The notes beneath the pieces are model-generated. The model had not been told where the DNA came from. It did not search any database and worked only from the letters and a program-made list of their open reading frames with translations. DNA of 64,000 bases from Deltaproteobacteria bacterium (GTDB lineage: Bacteria > Desulfobacterota > Desulfobulbia > Desulfobulbales > Desulfocapsaceae), in assembly GCA_026388715.1 (NCBI GenBank), contig JAPLJF010000010.1:1-64000 (forward strand). The letters are read 5' to 3'. Positions 54,197 to 62,316 of the stretch are shown piece after piece. The translations under genes were made by a program, and so were the position numbers. How positions within the stretch are numbered: the first letter of the stretch is position 1; the number at the start of each line of letters is the position of its first letter.

Positions 54197-54640
54197 ATGC
54201 GATTAACACGAGCCGGTGAATATGCTATCAGGTGTATGGTGTATCTGGCTTTCAAAGGGCAGGGGGTTCTGGTGGTCAAGCAGGAGATTGTCGAACAGGC
54301 GGATATTCCCAGTCCTTTTCTCGCCAAGATTGTTCAGGATCTTGCCCGGGCTCATCTGATCGAGATCCGGCAGGGTCCAAAAGGCGGCTATGTCTTGATG
54401 CGGGACCCTGCCCAGCTGACCCTGTTGGAGGTTGTTGAGGTGATGATTGGAAAATTGCAGTTGAATGATTGTGTCGGCCGGCCTGGAACCTGCGCAGCCA
54501 GTGCTCATTGCCGGGTACACCAGGTTTGGGAGGATGCCAGCGCACAACTGCGGCAGCATCTTGCCGGAATCACCTTTGCTGAGCTGTGCAAGGATGAGTC
54601 TTGTCTTCCTGTTTTTTCTGTGCATAATAGAAAGAACTGA
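54197..54640 (+). CDS. Rrf2-family Fe-S transcription regulator
   Basis: 147 residues. Winged helix-turn-helix (1-75, AGEYAIRCMVYLAF, PSPFLAKIVQDLARAHLIEIRQGPKGGY). Cluster-binding cysteines at 92, 99 and 105, spacing CX6CX5C, near to IscR (CX5CX5C) and NsrR. It should sense oxygen, NO or Fe-S status. It sits between two bd-type systems: divergent from the haem-fused one and upstream of cydAB on its own strand. Control of both is inferred from position and the palindrome at 54155. Confidence 0.87.
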   Translation: MRLTRAGEYAIRCMVYLAFKGQGVLVVKQEIVEQADIPSPFLAKIVQDLARAHLIEIRQGPKGGYVLMRDPAQLTLLEVVEVMIGKLQLNDCVGRPGTCAASAHCRVHQVWEDASAQLRQHLAGITFAELCKDESCLPVFSVHNRKN

Positions 54641-54693
54641 TCTGATTGTATCCGCATTGCTGACGCACACGCAAACAGTTGAGGGGGGTGGGT

Positions 54694-54921
54694 ATGTCGC
54701 TGTCATTAACAAAGGTGTACGCCTTTTATCTGAATGGATTTAAGGCCATGACGGTGGGCAGGACCTTGTGGAAGATTATCCTCATCAAGCTCCTGGTCAT
54801 GTTTGCCGTCCTGAAGATGTTCTTTTTCCCCAATTATCTTGATACGAATTTTCAGACCGATGCACAACGGGCCGACCATGTTCTGGAACAGATTACCAGG
54901 CCGGCTGTCCAAAACCATTAA
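54694..54921 (+). CDS. DUF4492 protein, cydAB-associated
   Basis: 75 residues from ATG 54694 (GAGGGGGG upstream). VYAFYLNGFKAMTVGRTLWKIILIKLLVMF and FFFPNYL match DUF4492, a one-helix family almost always found just before cydA. It ends 20 bases before cydA. Role in oxidase assembly is presumed from this linkage. Confidence 0.85.
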   Translation: MSLSLTKVYAFYLNGFKAMTVGRTLWKIILIKLLVMFAVLKMFFFPNYLDTNFQTDAQRADHVLEQITRPAVQNH

Positions 54922-54940
54922 TAGAAAGGAGGGATGATCA

Positions 54941-56473
54941 ATGGTTGATGTAGATTTGAGTTTGGTGAACTGGTCCAGGGCGCAATTTGCCTTGACGGCC
55001 ATGTATCACTGGATATTTGTGCCACTGACTCTGGGCTTGTCTTTTTTATGCGCCATGTTTGAGTCCATCTATGTGCGCACCGGTGATGAGAAATGGAAGG
55101 CGCTCACCCGGTTCTGGATGACCCTGTTTGGCATCAATTTTGCCATTGGGATAGCCACGGGTATTATCCTTGAGTTTCAATTCGGTACCAACTGGTCAAA
55201 TTATTCCTGGATGGTGGGTGATATCTTCGGGGCGCCGCTGGCTATTGAAGGGATCTTTGCCTTCTTTCTGGAGGCAACGTTTTTTGCGGTGATGTTTTTT
55301 GGCTGGAACCGGGTATCCAAGGGATTTCATCTTTTTTCCACCTGGATGGTGGCCGTTGGCTCCAACCTCTCGGCCCTGTGGATTCTGGTGGCCAATGCCT
55401 GGATGCAGAATCCTGTGGGTATGGCCTTTAATCCGGAGACCGCCCGCTTTGAGATGGAGAACTTCTGGGCCGTGCTCTTTTCCCCTATTGCCATGTCCAA
55501 ATTTACCCATGCAACCAGTTCCGGCTTTCTCCTGGCCTCTCTCTTTGTGGTAACCATTTCTTCCTGGTATCTGTTGAAAGGCAGGCATGTCGATATGGCC
55601 AAAAAATCCATAATAGTGGCATCGGTCTTTGGTCTGCTCGCCTCGGCCTATGTAGGTTTCACCGGTGATGAGGCAGCCTTTGAGAACGCCCAGAAGCAGC
55701 CGATGAAACTGGCCGCTTTTGAAGGTCTGTATAAAGGGGAGAAAAGCGCCGGTCTTGTTGCCGCCGGGATTATCAATGGTGCCAAAAAGCCAGGAGATGC
55801 TCAGAGCCCCTTTCTCTTTGAGGTAAAAGTCCCGGGCCTTCTTTCCCTGCTGGCCAATCGCGTATCGGGTTCATTTGTGCCGGGTATTGACGATCTGCTT
55901 TATGGCAACAGTGAACAGAAGGTTATGGGAGTAGTTGAGAAGATGAAGCTGGGGCAGCAGGCGGTGGCTGATCTTGCGGCCTTTAAACAGGCCCGTCAGG
56001 AGAAGAATATCGGCGCGGCAAGTGAAGCCCTGGACCGATTTACCGCCAATAAAGAATTCCTGGGGTATGGCTATCTGAGCACCCCGGAAGAGGCGGTGCC
56101 GCCGGTGAGCACGGTCTTCTATTCCTTTCATATCATGGTGATCCTCGGGTCGTTCTTTCCTGTCTTGTTTCTGGCCTATCTGTTTTATACGCTCAAAGGA
56201 AGGGTTGCCGAGGTCCGATGGCTGCTGCCTGTTGGTATTTCTTCCTATTTTCTTGGTCTTGTCGCCCAGCAGACGGGCTGGATCGTTGCCGAAGTTGGCC
56301 GTCAGCCCTGGGCCATTCAGGGCCTGCTGCCGGTAAAAGTGGCTACTACCAATCTGGCTGTGGGACATGTGCAGGCGACATTTTTCATGTTTATGGGGCT
56401 TTTCACTCTGCTGCTTATCGCCGAGATAAAAATTATGTTGAAGCAGATTTCCATTGGACCGGAGGGTTTATAA
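54941..56473 (+). CDS. cydA: cytochrome bd oxidase subunit I
   Basis: 510 residues. Quinol oxidase subunit with haem-ligand His23 and His190, Met in FHIMVILG, conserved Glu103 and Glu111, GWNR/Q-loop region (MKLAAFEGLYKGE) and GRQPW near the end. All elements of an active bd enzyme are present. The Q-loop is of moderate length. In a largely anaerobic organism it is likely a protection or microaerobic oxidase. First of cydA-cydB-cydX-like. Confidence 0.95.
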   Translation: MVDVDLSLVNWSRAQFALTAMYHWIFVPLTLGLSFLCAMFESIYVRTGDEKWKALTRFWMTLFGINFAIGIATGIILEFQFGTNWSNYSWMVGDIFGAPLAIEGIFAFFLEATFFAVMFFGWNRVSKGFHLFSTWMVAVGSNLSALWILVANAWMQNPVGMAFNPETARFEMENFWAVLFSPIAMSKFTHATSSGFLLASLFVVTISSWYLLKGRHVDMAKKSIIVASVFGLLASAYVGFTGDEAAFENAQKQPMKLAAFEGLYKGEKSAGLVAAGIINGAKKPGDAQSPFLFEVKVPGLLSLLANRVSGSFVPGIDDLLYGNSEQKVMGVVEKMKLGQQAVADLAAFKQARQEKNIGAASEALDRFTANKEFLGYGYLSTPEEAVPPVSTVFYSFHIMVILGSFFPVLFLAYLFYTLKGRVAEVRWLLPVGISSYFLGLVAQQTGWIVAEVGRQPWAIQGLLPVKVATTNLAVGHVQATFFMFMGLFTLLLIAEIKIMLKQISIGPEGL

Positions 56474-57610
56474 ATGATAGCAAATCTTGAGTATGCAACC
56501 TTGCAGCAGATCTGGTGGATCCTCTGCAGCGTTGTCGGTTCATTGTTTCTGTTCCTGACCTTTGTTCAGGGCGGCAATACCCTGCTCTGGCAGGTGGCGA
56601 AGAACGATGTGGAGAGCTCTCTGGTGATGAACTCACTGGGACGCAAATGGGAAATAACCTTTACCACCCTGGTTCTCTTTGGCGGCGCCCTGTTTGCGGC
56701 GTTCCCCAAGTTCTATGCCACCAGTTTCGGCGGGGCCTACTGGGTGTGGATGCTGATTCTTTTCACCTTTATCGTCCAGGCCGTCAGCTTCGAATACCGG
56801 AAAAAGCCCAATAACCTTTTGGGTGCCAAGGTCTATGAGCTGTTTCTGCTGATTAACGGCACCGTGGGCGTTCTGTTGATCGGCGCGGCAGTCGGGACCT
56901 TTTTTACCGGTTCCAACTTTACCTTGAATGTCTATAATCAGGTCACCTGGACGCACCCTCTGCGAGGACTTGAGGCGGCTTTCTCGCTCTTTAACCTTTC
57001 CCTTGGTCTCTTTCTCGTCTTTAATGCCAGGGTGCTGGGTGCCATGTATCTGCTCAATAATATTAATTTTTCAGCCATGGATGCCTTTGAGGCCCGACTG
57101 CGGAAGGCGGTGTGGATCAATTTCCTCTGCGCCCTGCCCTTTCTTCTCTATGTGCTGGTTTCACTGCTGCTGAGGCAAGGGTTTGACGTCAATGCAACAA
57201 CCGGAGTTGTTTCCATGGTTGCCAATAAGTATCTTCTGAATCTGCTGGCCATGCCCCTGGTCCTTGGCCTGCTGCTGGTGGGTTTGGTGCTGGTGATCTT
57301 GGCCGTGCTGACCACTGCCTTTAAGAAAAGCAGCAAGGGGATCTGGCTGGCTGGACTGGGTACCGTGCTGGTAGGGCTGGCGGTCTTTTTTACGGCTGGC
57401 TTTAATCATACGCCTTTTTACCCATCCAAGGCGGATCTGCAGTCCAGCCTGACGATTTACAACGCCTCATCAAGTCTATATACGCTCACAGCCATGACCT
57501 ATGTGGCCCTGGGGATCCCTTTTGTCCTCGCCTACATCGCCTACGTATGGAGACAGATGGATTCTCAGAAACTGGCGTCCCATGAAGTGGCGAATGATGA
57601 GGCTTATTAG
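56474..57610 (+). CDS. cydB: cytochrome bd oxidase subunit II
   Basis: 378 residues, about eight helices, starting 1 base after the cydA stop. NLEYATLQQIWWIL and VQGGNTLLW are typical. The stop TAG (57608-57610) is the first part of a paired-hairpin element. Confidence 0.94.
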   Translation: MIANLEYATLQQIWWILCSVVGSLFLFLTFVQGGNTLLWQVAKNDVESSLVMNSLGRKWEITFTTLVLFGGALFAAFPKFYATSFGGAYWVWMLILFTFIVQAVSFEYRKKPNNLLGAKVYELFLLINGTVGVLLIGAAVGTFFTGSNFTLNVYNQVTWTHPLRGLEAAFSLFNLSLGLFLVFNARVLGAMYLLNNINFSAMDAFEARLRKAVWINFLCALPFLLYVLVSLLLRQGFDVNATTGVVSMVANKYLLNLLAMPLVLGLLLVGLVLVILAVLTTAFKKSSKGIWLAGLGTVLVGLAVFFTAGFNHTPFYPSKADLQSSLTIYNASSSLYTLTAMTYVALGIPFVLAYIAYVWRQMDSQKLASHEVANDEAY

Positions 57611-57714
57611 GTGCCGTTATGAGAAGAGCAAAGCTTTTCTTGCTCTTCTCATTTACGGCACCTTATGCCGCTTCCAAGAAACAGCAATCTTTTTCGGCTG
57701 TTTCTTGGAGTGGC
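57609..57714 (+). repeat. paired-hairpin element, copy A
   Basis: Stem 1: AGGTGCCGTTATGAGAAGAG... with ...CTCTTCTCATTTACGGCACCT (57609-57663). Stem 2: GCCGCTTCCAAGAAACAGC with GCTGTTTCTTGGAGTGGC (57667-57714). The same order (AGGTGCCGTTA stem, ATGCCGCTTC stem) occurs at 63385-63493 after another gene. The inner arms differ but stay paired in each copy. Confidence 0.75.
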
Positions 57715-57840
57715 CCCTGGCAGATACCATACGATTTGCCGTTATGAAATTCTTTGGTTCCCATGCGTCGCCTCCAGTTTTCCTGGGGTCGAGTTTGGGA
57801 CGGATTTTTTTGAAGAAATTAATTTTAAGGAGGGAGTTTG

Positions 57841-57933
57841 ATGACATATATACTTATTTTTTCCTGGATTGCCCTGATTTATGCTTCCTATAAAGGGGCG
57901 GTTATGGCCCTGGATAAGGCGGGTCTTCTGTAA
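57841..57933 (+). CDS. CydX/CydS-like 30-residue oxidase subunit
   Basis: Too short for usual gene finding. AAGGAGGGAGT lies 8 bases before ATG 57841. The peptide starts MTYILIFSWIALIYASYKG and ends DKAGLL: a single membrane helix with a Trp and a small polar tail, the size and type of the CydX/CydS accessory subunits of bd oxidases. It ends before the operon terminator at 57951. The paired hairpin element separates it from cydB. Confidence 0.65.
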   Translation: MTYILIFSWIALIYASYKGAVMALDKAGLL

Positions 57934-57950
57934 CAGGGGATTAGAGAACA

Positions 57951-57983
57951 ATGAAAAAGGAGGGCTTGGCCTTCCTTTTTCAT
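57951..57983 (+). terminator. terminator of the cyd operon
   Basis: ATGAAAAAGGAGGG pairs with CCTTCCTTTTTCAT around a short loop, with T-rich sequence after. Confidence 0.8.
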
Positions 57984-58025
57984 TTGATGAGATATCGATG
58001 GATGAAATGACAAACTGAGGCTGTT

Positions 58026-60287
58026 ATGGACGGACAATCACAAAAAATCACCCTGTTGGGCTCCAATGTCAAAATTCGCAATCTTCCCATCAAACAGGTC
58101 AGCCTGCTGGAAGAGGGAAGTCTGCCGGCGTATGGCTATAATCCTGGCGATCCGATTGAGCTGATGGCCGGGGATGTCTCCATTGAGTATGGCCGTCTGG
58201 AGCAGTGTCTGACCTGGCTTGCTGCCTATATTGCTGAGTCTGATCTCAATCCGCGCATCCATTCAGTTTCCTATGGAGAGCAGAAGGATATCTTTCAGAT
58301 TTTTCGTAAACAGAGCGGCGCGGAGATGGAGCGGGAGGACCATGGTTGGTTCATGGTTAATCAGTATCTGCCTGCCGGCGCTCGGGTCAAGAGTGCTGAG
58401 CCCTTTCGGATAGATGATAGCAACCGGGAGGTCTTCAGCAACAATAACGGAATGATCGTGATCGATGATTCCGGCTGTCCTCCGCATCTTACCGAAGAAG
58501 ATTTCGCCCGCAATCCGGATGCTTGGGTCATTGCCATGGGGATCAGTGTCGCCCACTGGCGGCGGTGGGCCGAGATGTGCGGACCAAGAATCGCCTTGTT
58601 CTGTCGGCTGGCGGATCTGGAAACGACCCGCATGGAGATGGACTGCTCGGTCAACTGGGAGACCATTGTCGCCATGAGCCTTCGGGCCTTGCGTACGGAG
58701 GAGGTCGGACTCTGGGATGCCGTGACCAGAAAGTTTCGCTGTCATATTATTGTCGAGATGTTCCCGCATGGTATCCTCTATATTGGGCCGGATGCCATTT
58801 TTTTCCGCCATCGCAAAGGCTGTCTGCCCGAGAAGAGTTCGCCGCGGCAGCGGGGATCTGTCCCTTGTTATGACACCTTGATTCTGGCCATGCTGGCCAT
58901 GGACGCTCTGCGGTTTGGCGGCTTTATCTTCAGTCGCAATTATTTTTATGATTTTTCGCAGCGGGTGATGCATAACTGGGCGAGTCTGTATAAGCATGGC
59001 TATTATTTTAAGGATACTCTGGAATTTCCCAACCTTGATTTCGTCAAGAGTTATCCCGGCGGTTATGCTTGTTCGTATGTGGACAATGGACCCGATCCCG
59101 CTTTTTTTGAGCTTCCTGAACTTTCCCCGGATTTTGAGACCGTCCTCGATCTGGTTTCCAGTCAGATCTGGTCGGCCCAGAAAAAAGCGGCTCTTCGTAA
59201 ATTTTTCTATCTGGGAAAAGCATCGCCCATGGCCCAGAATGCACCTCTTGCCGGAGCCTATGGCTATCTGGATGAAATTGTTTCGGTGCTCCATGACCTC
59301 AAAGAAGAGGTGAACCGCAAGACCGGCTTTCATAATCTGCCGATCTTTAATGTCGGTCATCTGCGCACCACCGATCCGGCTGAGATCGATCCGGTGATCA
59401 CCCTGCAGAATGTCATGGACTCCTATGTCTCCAAAGAAACGGTGCAGCGTCCTCTCTGTATCGGGGTCTTCGGGCCCCCGGGATCGGGGAAGTCCTTTGC
59501 CGTCCGGCAGGTGGCTGCGGTCATCGCCAAAAAATTTCAAGGGGATCCCTTTGATCTGTTTGAATTCAATATGACCCAGTTTTCATCCCCTGATGAGATC
59601 AATTCTGCCATTGAGCCGGTGCGGGCGGCAGTAGCCAGGGGCAAGGTGCCCATTGTCTTCTGGGATGAATTTGATTGCCGTTATGAGGGCAATGAATTTG
59701 GCTATCTCCGCTATTTCCTGCCCTCCATGCAGGATGGCGTCACCTATGTCAATGGCATTCCCCATTATATCGGCCGGGCCATCTTTGTCTTTGCCGGGGG
59801 GGTGAAGGCCAGTTGGGAAGGGATGGAAAAACTGCTCGATGCGGATAAGCCGGAGATACTGGAAAAGATGAAGACCCTGAAGATCCCCGATTTCATGAGC
59901 CGGTTGCGGGTGGTGCTTGATATTGACGGGATTGAGATTGCTGACAGCCTGCTTCGTGATTCAGCCAGTGCGGTTGAGCTGGAGGAGTTGCGGCGGGTCT
60001 TGCTCAAGCGGGCCTTTATCATTGCCCACCAGATGGATACCCACTGGAAGAAGGCGGCGCGCAAGACCTCAGGCCTGCTGCTCCGTCTGCTGCTTGGGAA
60101 CTATAAATTCGGCGCCCGTTCGATCGAGGCGGTGATCGAGGCCAGCCGGGCCTCAGATCGCATCGTCTATGGCCTGCCCGAACTCATTGCTCCATCAGCC
60201 GCCCGCATCCATGCCGAATGGCGGGTGGAACTGGAACGTCGTATTGATCAGCTCAGGAAAAACAAGGGCTTGCGGGCAGTGTGGTAG
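58026..60287 (+). CDS. large AAA+ ATPase of unknown role
   Basis: 753 residues. A C-terminal AAA+ module begins near 475: Walker A GPPGSGKS, VFWDEFD as Walker B, FVFAGGVKAS as sensor region, RLRVVLDIDGIE. The first 330 residues are a separate domain with GMIVIDDSGCPPHLTEED, WVIAMGISVAHW and CHIIVEMFPHGILYIGP. It loosely suggests a nucleotide-sugar or kinase-like fold, but I cannot assign it. No membrane helix. Its last 23 codons are copied twice downstream (61215, 62095). A role in phage or stress response is conceivable but unproven. Confidence 0.8.
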   Translation: MDGQSQKITLLGSNVKIRNLPIKQVSLLEEGSLPAYGYNPGDPIELMAGDVSIEYGRLEQCLTWLAAYIAESDLNPRIHSVSYGEQKDIFQIFRKQSGAEMEREDHGWFMVNQYLPAGARVKSAEPFRIDDSNREVFSNNNGMIVIDDSGCPPHLTEEDFARNPDAWVIAMGISVAHWRRWAEMCGPRIALFCRLADLETTRMEMDCSVNWETIVAMSLRALRTEEVGLWDAVTRKFRCHIIVEMFPHGILYIGPDAIFFRHRKGCLPEKSSPRQRGSVPCYDTLILAMLAMDALRFGGFIFSRNYFYDFSQRVMHNWASLYKHGYYFKDTLEFPNLDFVKSYPGGYACSYVDNGPDPAFFELPELSPDFETVLDLVSSQIWSAQKKAALRKFFYLGKASPMAQNAPLAGAYGYLDEIVSVLHDLKEEVNRKTGFHNLPIFNVGHLRTTDPAEIDPVITLQNVMDSYVSKETVQRPLCIGVFGPPGSGKSFAVRQVAAVIAKKFQGDPFDLFEFNMTQFSSPDEINSAIEPVRAAVARGKVPIVFWDEFDCRYEGNEFGYLRYFLPSMQDGVTYVNGIPHYIGRAIFVFAGGVKASWEGMEKLLDADKPEILEKMKTLKIPDFMSRLRVVLDIDGIEIADSLLRDSASAVELEELRRVLLKRAFIIAHQMDTHWKKAARKTSGLLLRLLLGNYKFGARSIEAVIEASRASDRIVYGLPELIAPSAARIHAEWRVELERRIDQLRKNKGLRAVW

Positions 60288-60297
60288 GAAGAAATAA

Positions 60298-60357
60298 GGA
60301 AGAGGGAGAGTGGCATTTGGGCAGTTTCTGATCACTATTCCCTCTTACTTTTTTTGT
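60298..60357 (+). terminator. terminator of the AAA+ gene
   Basis: AGAGGGAGAGTG pairs with CACTATTCCCTCT, followed by TACTTTTTTTG. Confidence 0.7.
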
Positions 60358-60381
60358 ACTTGATATCGTCTTTTTTATGAA

Positions 60382-60519
60382 AATAGGTGATAGCGACCGT
60401 TTATTTTTTTTTTTTTGGCCTACCAACAGACAACGCCTTCAATCCTGTCAATAAAAGCCTCATTTCCACAAGACAGCTCTGTTTTTGTGTTTTAATGAAA
60501 ACGGTCGCTGTCCTTATTT
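60382..60519. repeat. REP/MITE-like element R1
   Basis: Ends GATAGCGACCGTTTATTTT and AAAACGGTCGCTGTCCTTA are inverted repeats. Inner GGCCTACCAACAGACAA. Same family at 61047-61209 (R2), 61793-61858 (R3, short) and a half at 62054-62094 (R4). Confidence 0.75.
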
Positions 60520-60588
60520 CCCAATTACCTGGCTTTCATTTATGATACTCGTAGAGCAAGCCTGCAGGATAACAGTCTCCTGGGAAAA

Positions 60589-60852
60589 TCAGGGTGAAGA
60601 ATCTTGCAGCTCACGTTCAGATTTATGGATCAGGTTATCTTCCTGAGTTACCCCGGAAGAACTCGATTGACTGAGCAGGGACATCGTGTAAAAGACAGCC
60701 ACCAGTAAAAAGCAGACGGCCAGAAACTTAACAGTTGCCTCCGTTTTTTTGTACAAAAAAAAGATAATGGCGATCCCGAGCGCAATGGCAATCGGGATAT
60801 GGTTGGAGAAGAATTGGAGAACAAGAGCGTAGAAACTGTTAAAATCAATCAT
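60589..60852 (-). CDS. small two-helix membrane protein, paralogue 1
   Basis: 87 residues from ATG 60852 (GGAGGATAC upstream). IDFNSFYALVLQFFSNHIPI, then IALGIAIIFFLYKKTEATVKFLAVCFLLVAVFYTMSLL: two membrane helices, then a polar tail. Almost identical in the first 40 residues to the product of 61508-61762. Converges on the AAA+ gene. Possibly a small toxin-like or accessory membrane peptide; no family is recognised. Confidence 0.7.
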   Translation of the reverse strand: MIDFNSFYALVLQFFSNHIPIAIALGIAIIFFLYKKTEATVKFLAVCFLLVAVFYTMSLLSQSSSSGVTQEDNLIHKSERELQDSSP

Positions 60853-61046
60853 ATTGTATCCTCCTTTTTTTGTTTCGGAGTATCTTTTGAGAATATCGAC
60901 AGTTATCTTTCTGTAGCTTATATCAAGGGATTTTTTTTTCAAAGGGAATAATGAAATTTATAGAAAAGAACGTTTGCTTTCAGACGGACCAGCCATCGCC
61001 ACCGGCCCTGATTTCCTTGAGGCTGGCGCTCAGGAAATCGGGCAGG

Positions 61047-61209
61047 AAATAGGGACAGCGACTGTTTATTTTGTTTTACTTGGCCTACCAACAGGCAATG
61101 CGGGCAACCTTCTGCCGACAATGTATTCAATTGTGTTGATGAAAACTTCATTCCCGCAGGGCCGTCCTGTCTTTGTGTTTTGAATAAAAATGGTCGCTGT
61201 CCCTATTTT
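61047..61209. repeat. REP/MITE-like element R2
   Basis: AAATAGGGACAGCGACTGTTT at the left, AAAAATGGTCGCTGTCCCTA at the right as inverted repeat, inner GGCCTACCAACAGGCAA. Longest copy, 163 bp. Sequence between 60853 and 61047 has no gene. Confidence 0.75.
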
Positions 61210-61214
61210 TACTG

Positions 61215-61285
61215 AGTGGCGGGTGGAGCTTGAACGTCGTATTGATCAACTCAGGAAAAACAAGGGCTTATGGGCGGTGTGGTAG
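61215..61285 (+). pseudogene. duplicated 3' end of the AAA+ gene, copy 2
   Basis: Encodes EWRVELERRIDQLRKNKGL-AVW and stop, matching the last codons of 58026-60287. Abuts R2. A third piece (RKNKGLRAVW, 62095-62132) follows R4. Confidence 0.8.
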
Positions 61286-61507
61286 GAGGAAACAAGGAAG
61301 AGGAATGGAAGGACTTTTTTCACTGGCACCGCAGGAAAACTCTCTGGATCATGAGGCTGAAATTATAGCGGCCGTCCTGGTCATTCCAGCTATCGAGGCC
61401 GAAACTGATCAGGAGCCCGACCTTTTCCCATTCCTGAATACTCTGTTTTCGGCCCCTCCATCCCTACCTGTAGAACAAGCCTGCAGGATAACAGCCTTCT
61501 GGGGAGA

Positions 61508-61762
61508 TCAGAATTTAGAATCTTGCAGATAACGATCAGTTTTATTGACCATCTTAACATCCTCGCAAGCACTCGAATGAATGAACAGGGACATCGTGTA
61601 ATAGAAAGCCATCAGGAAAAAGCAGCCGGCAAGAACCTTAACAGTTGCATCCGTTTTCTTGTACAAGGAAAAGATAATGGCGATCCCGAGCGCAATGGCA
61701 ATCGGGATATGGTTGGAGAAGAATTGAAGGACAAGAGCGTAGAAACTGTTAAAATCAATCAT
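61508..61762 (-). CDS. small two-helix membrane protein, paralogue 2
   Basis: 84 residues from ATG 61762 (GGAGGATAC upstream). N-terminal half (IDFNSFYALVLQFFSNHIPI, ALGIAIIFSLYKKTDATVK) is nearly the same as paralogue 1, and the C-terminal tail differs. Flanked by the AAA-gene tail copy and R3, so it belongs to a unit duplicated with that tail. Confidence 0.7.
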   Translation of the reverse strand: MIDFNSFYALVLQFFSNHIPIAIALGIAIIFSLYKKTDATVKVLAGCFFLMAFYYTMSLFIHSSACEDVKMVNKTDRYLQDSKF

Positions 61763-61792
61763 CTTGTATCCTCCATTTTTTTGTTAATGAGG

Positions 61793-61858
61793 AATAGCGA
61801 CCGTTTGTTTTGTCCCGTGTGTTCTCTTTTTTGATAAGAGTGGTATGTGGTCGCTATC
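61793..61858. repeat. REP-like element R3
   Basis: ATAGCGACC ... GGTCGCTAT with TTTGTTTTGTC between: a shortened member of the family. Confidence 0.65.
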
Positions 61859-62316
61859 TGTTTGACCTGCCACATAACTCTTTGATGATATGTGATATGG
61901 AAGATGAATGCAACATCTCCAGTGAGCAATATTGAGATTTTTCCCGACGCCATCAAACCTTGTATACCGAATCGAAAGGTAGGAATAATATGGATGACAA
62001 GGAACAGGGTTGGTATTAAGAAAGGCAACGGTCCTATCTCGATTCCTGTCATCAAAATAGGGAATAACGACCGTTTATTTTGTTTTTCTTGGCCTTAGGA
62101 AAAACAAGGGGTTGCGGGCGGTGTGGTAGGAGGAGGTAAGGAAGGGGGAGAGTGAAATTGGGGCAGTTTCTGTTTGCTCTTTCCTCTTCCCTTTTTTACT
62201 CGATGCCCTCATTTTTTTTTATAAAAGAAACGGCGATTTGGTGTCGACTTTTTTCAAGTATATCATAGCTCTCGCAGTGAGGTGGAACCGTTTGTTGTGC
62301 TATTAATATCAAAAAA
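61859..62316. other. non-coding stretch with R4 and AAA-tail copy 3
   Basis: Half element R4 (AATAACGACCGTTTATTTTG, 62054-62094) is joined directly to a third piece of the AAA+ gene 3' end (62095-62150), indicating a deletion between them. A further terminator-like GGGGAG...TCTTCCC with T-run lies at 62146-62200. Nothing else is visible. Confidence 0.6.
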
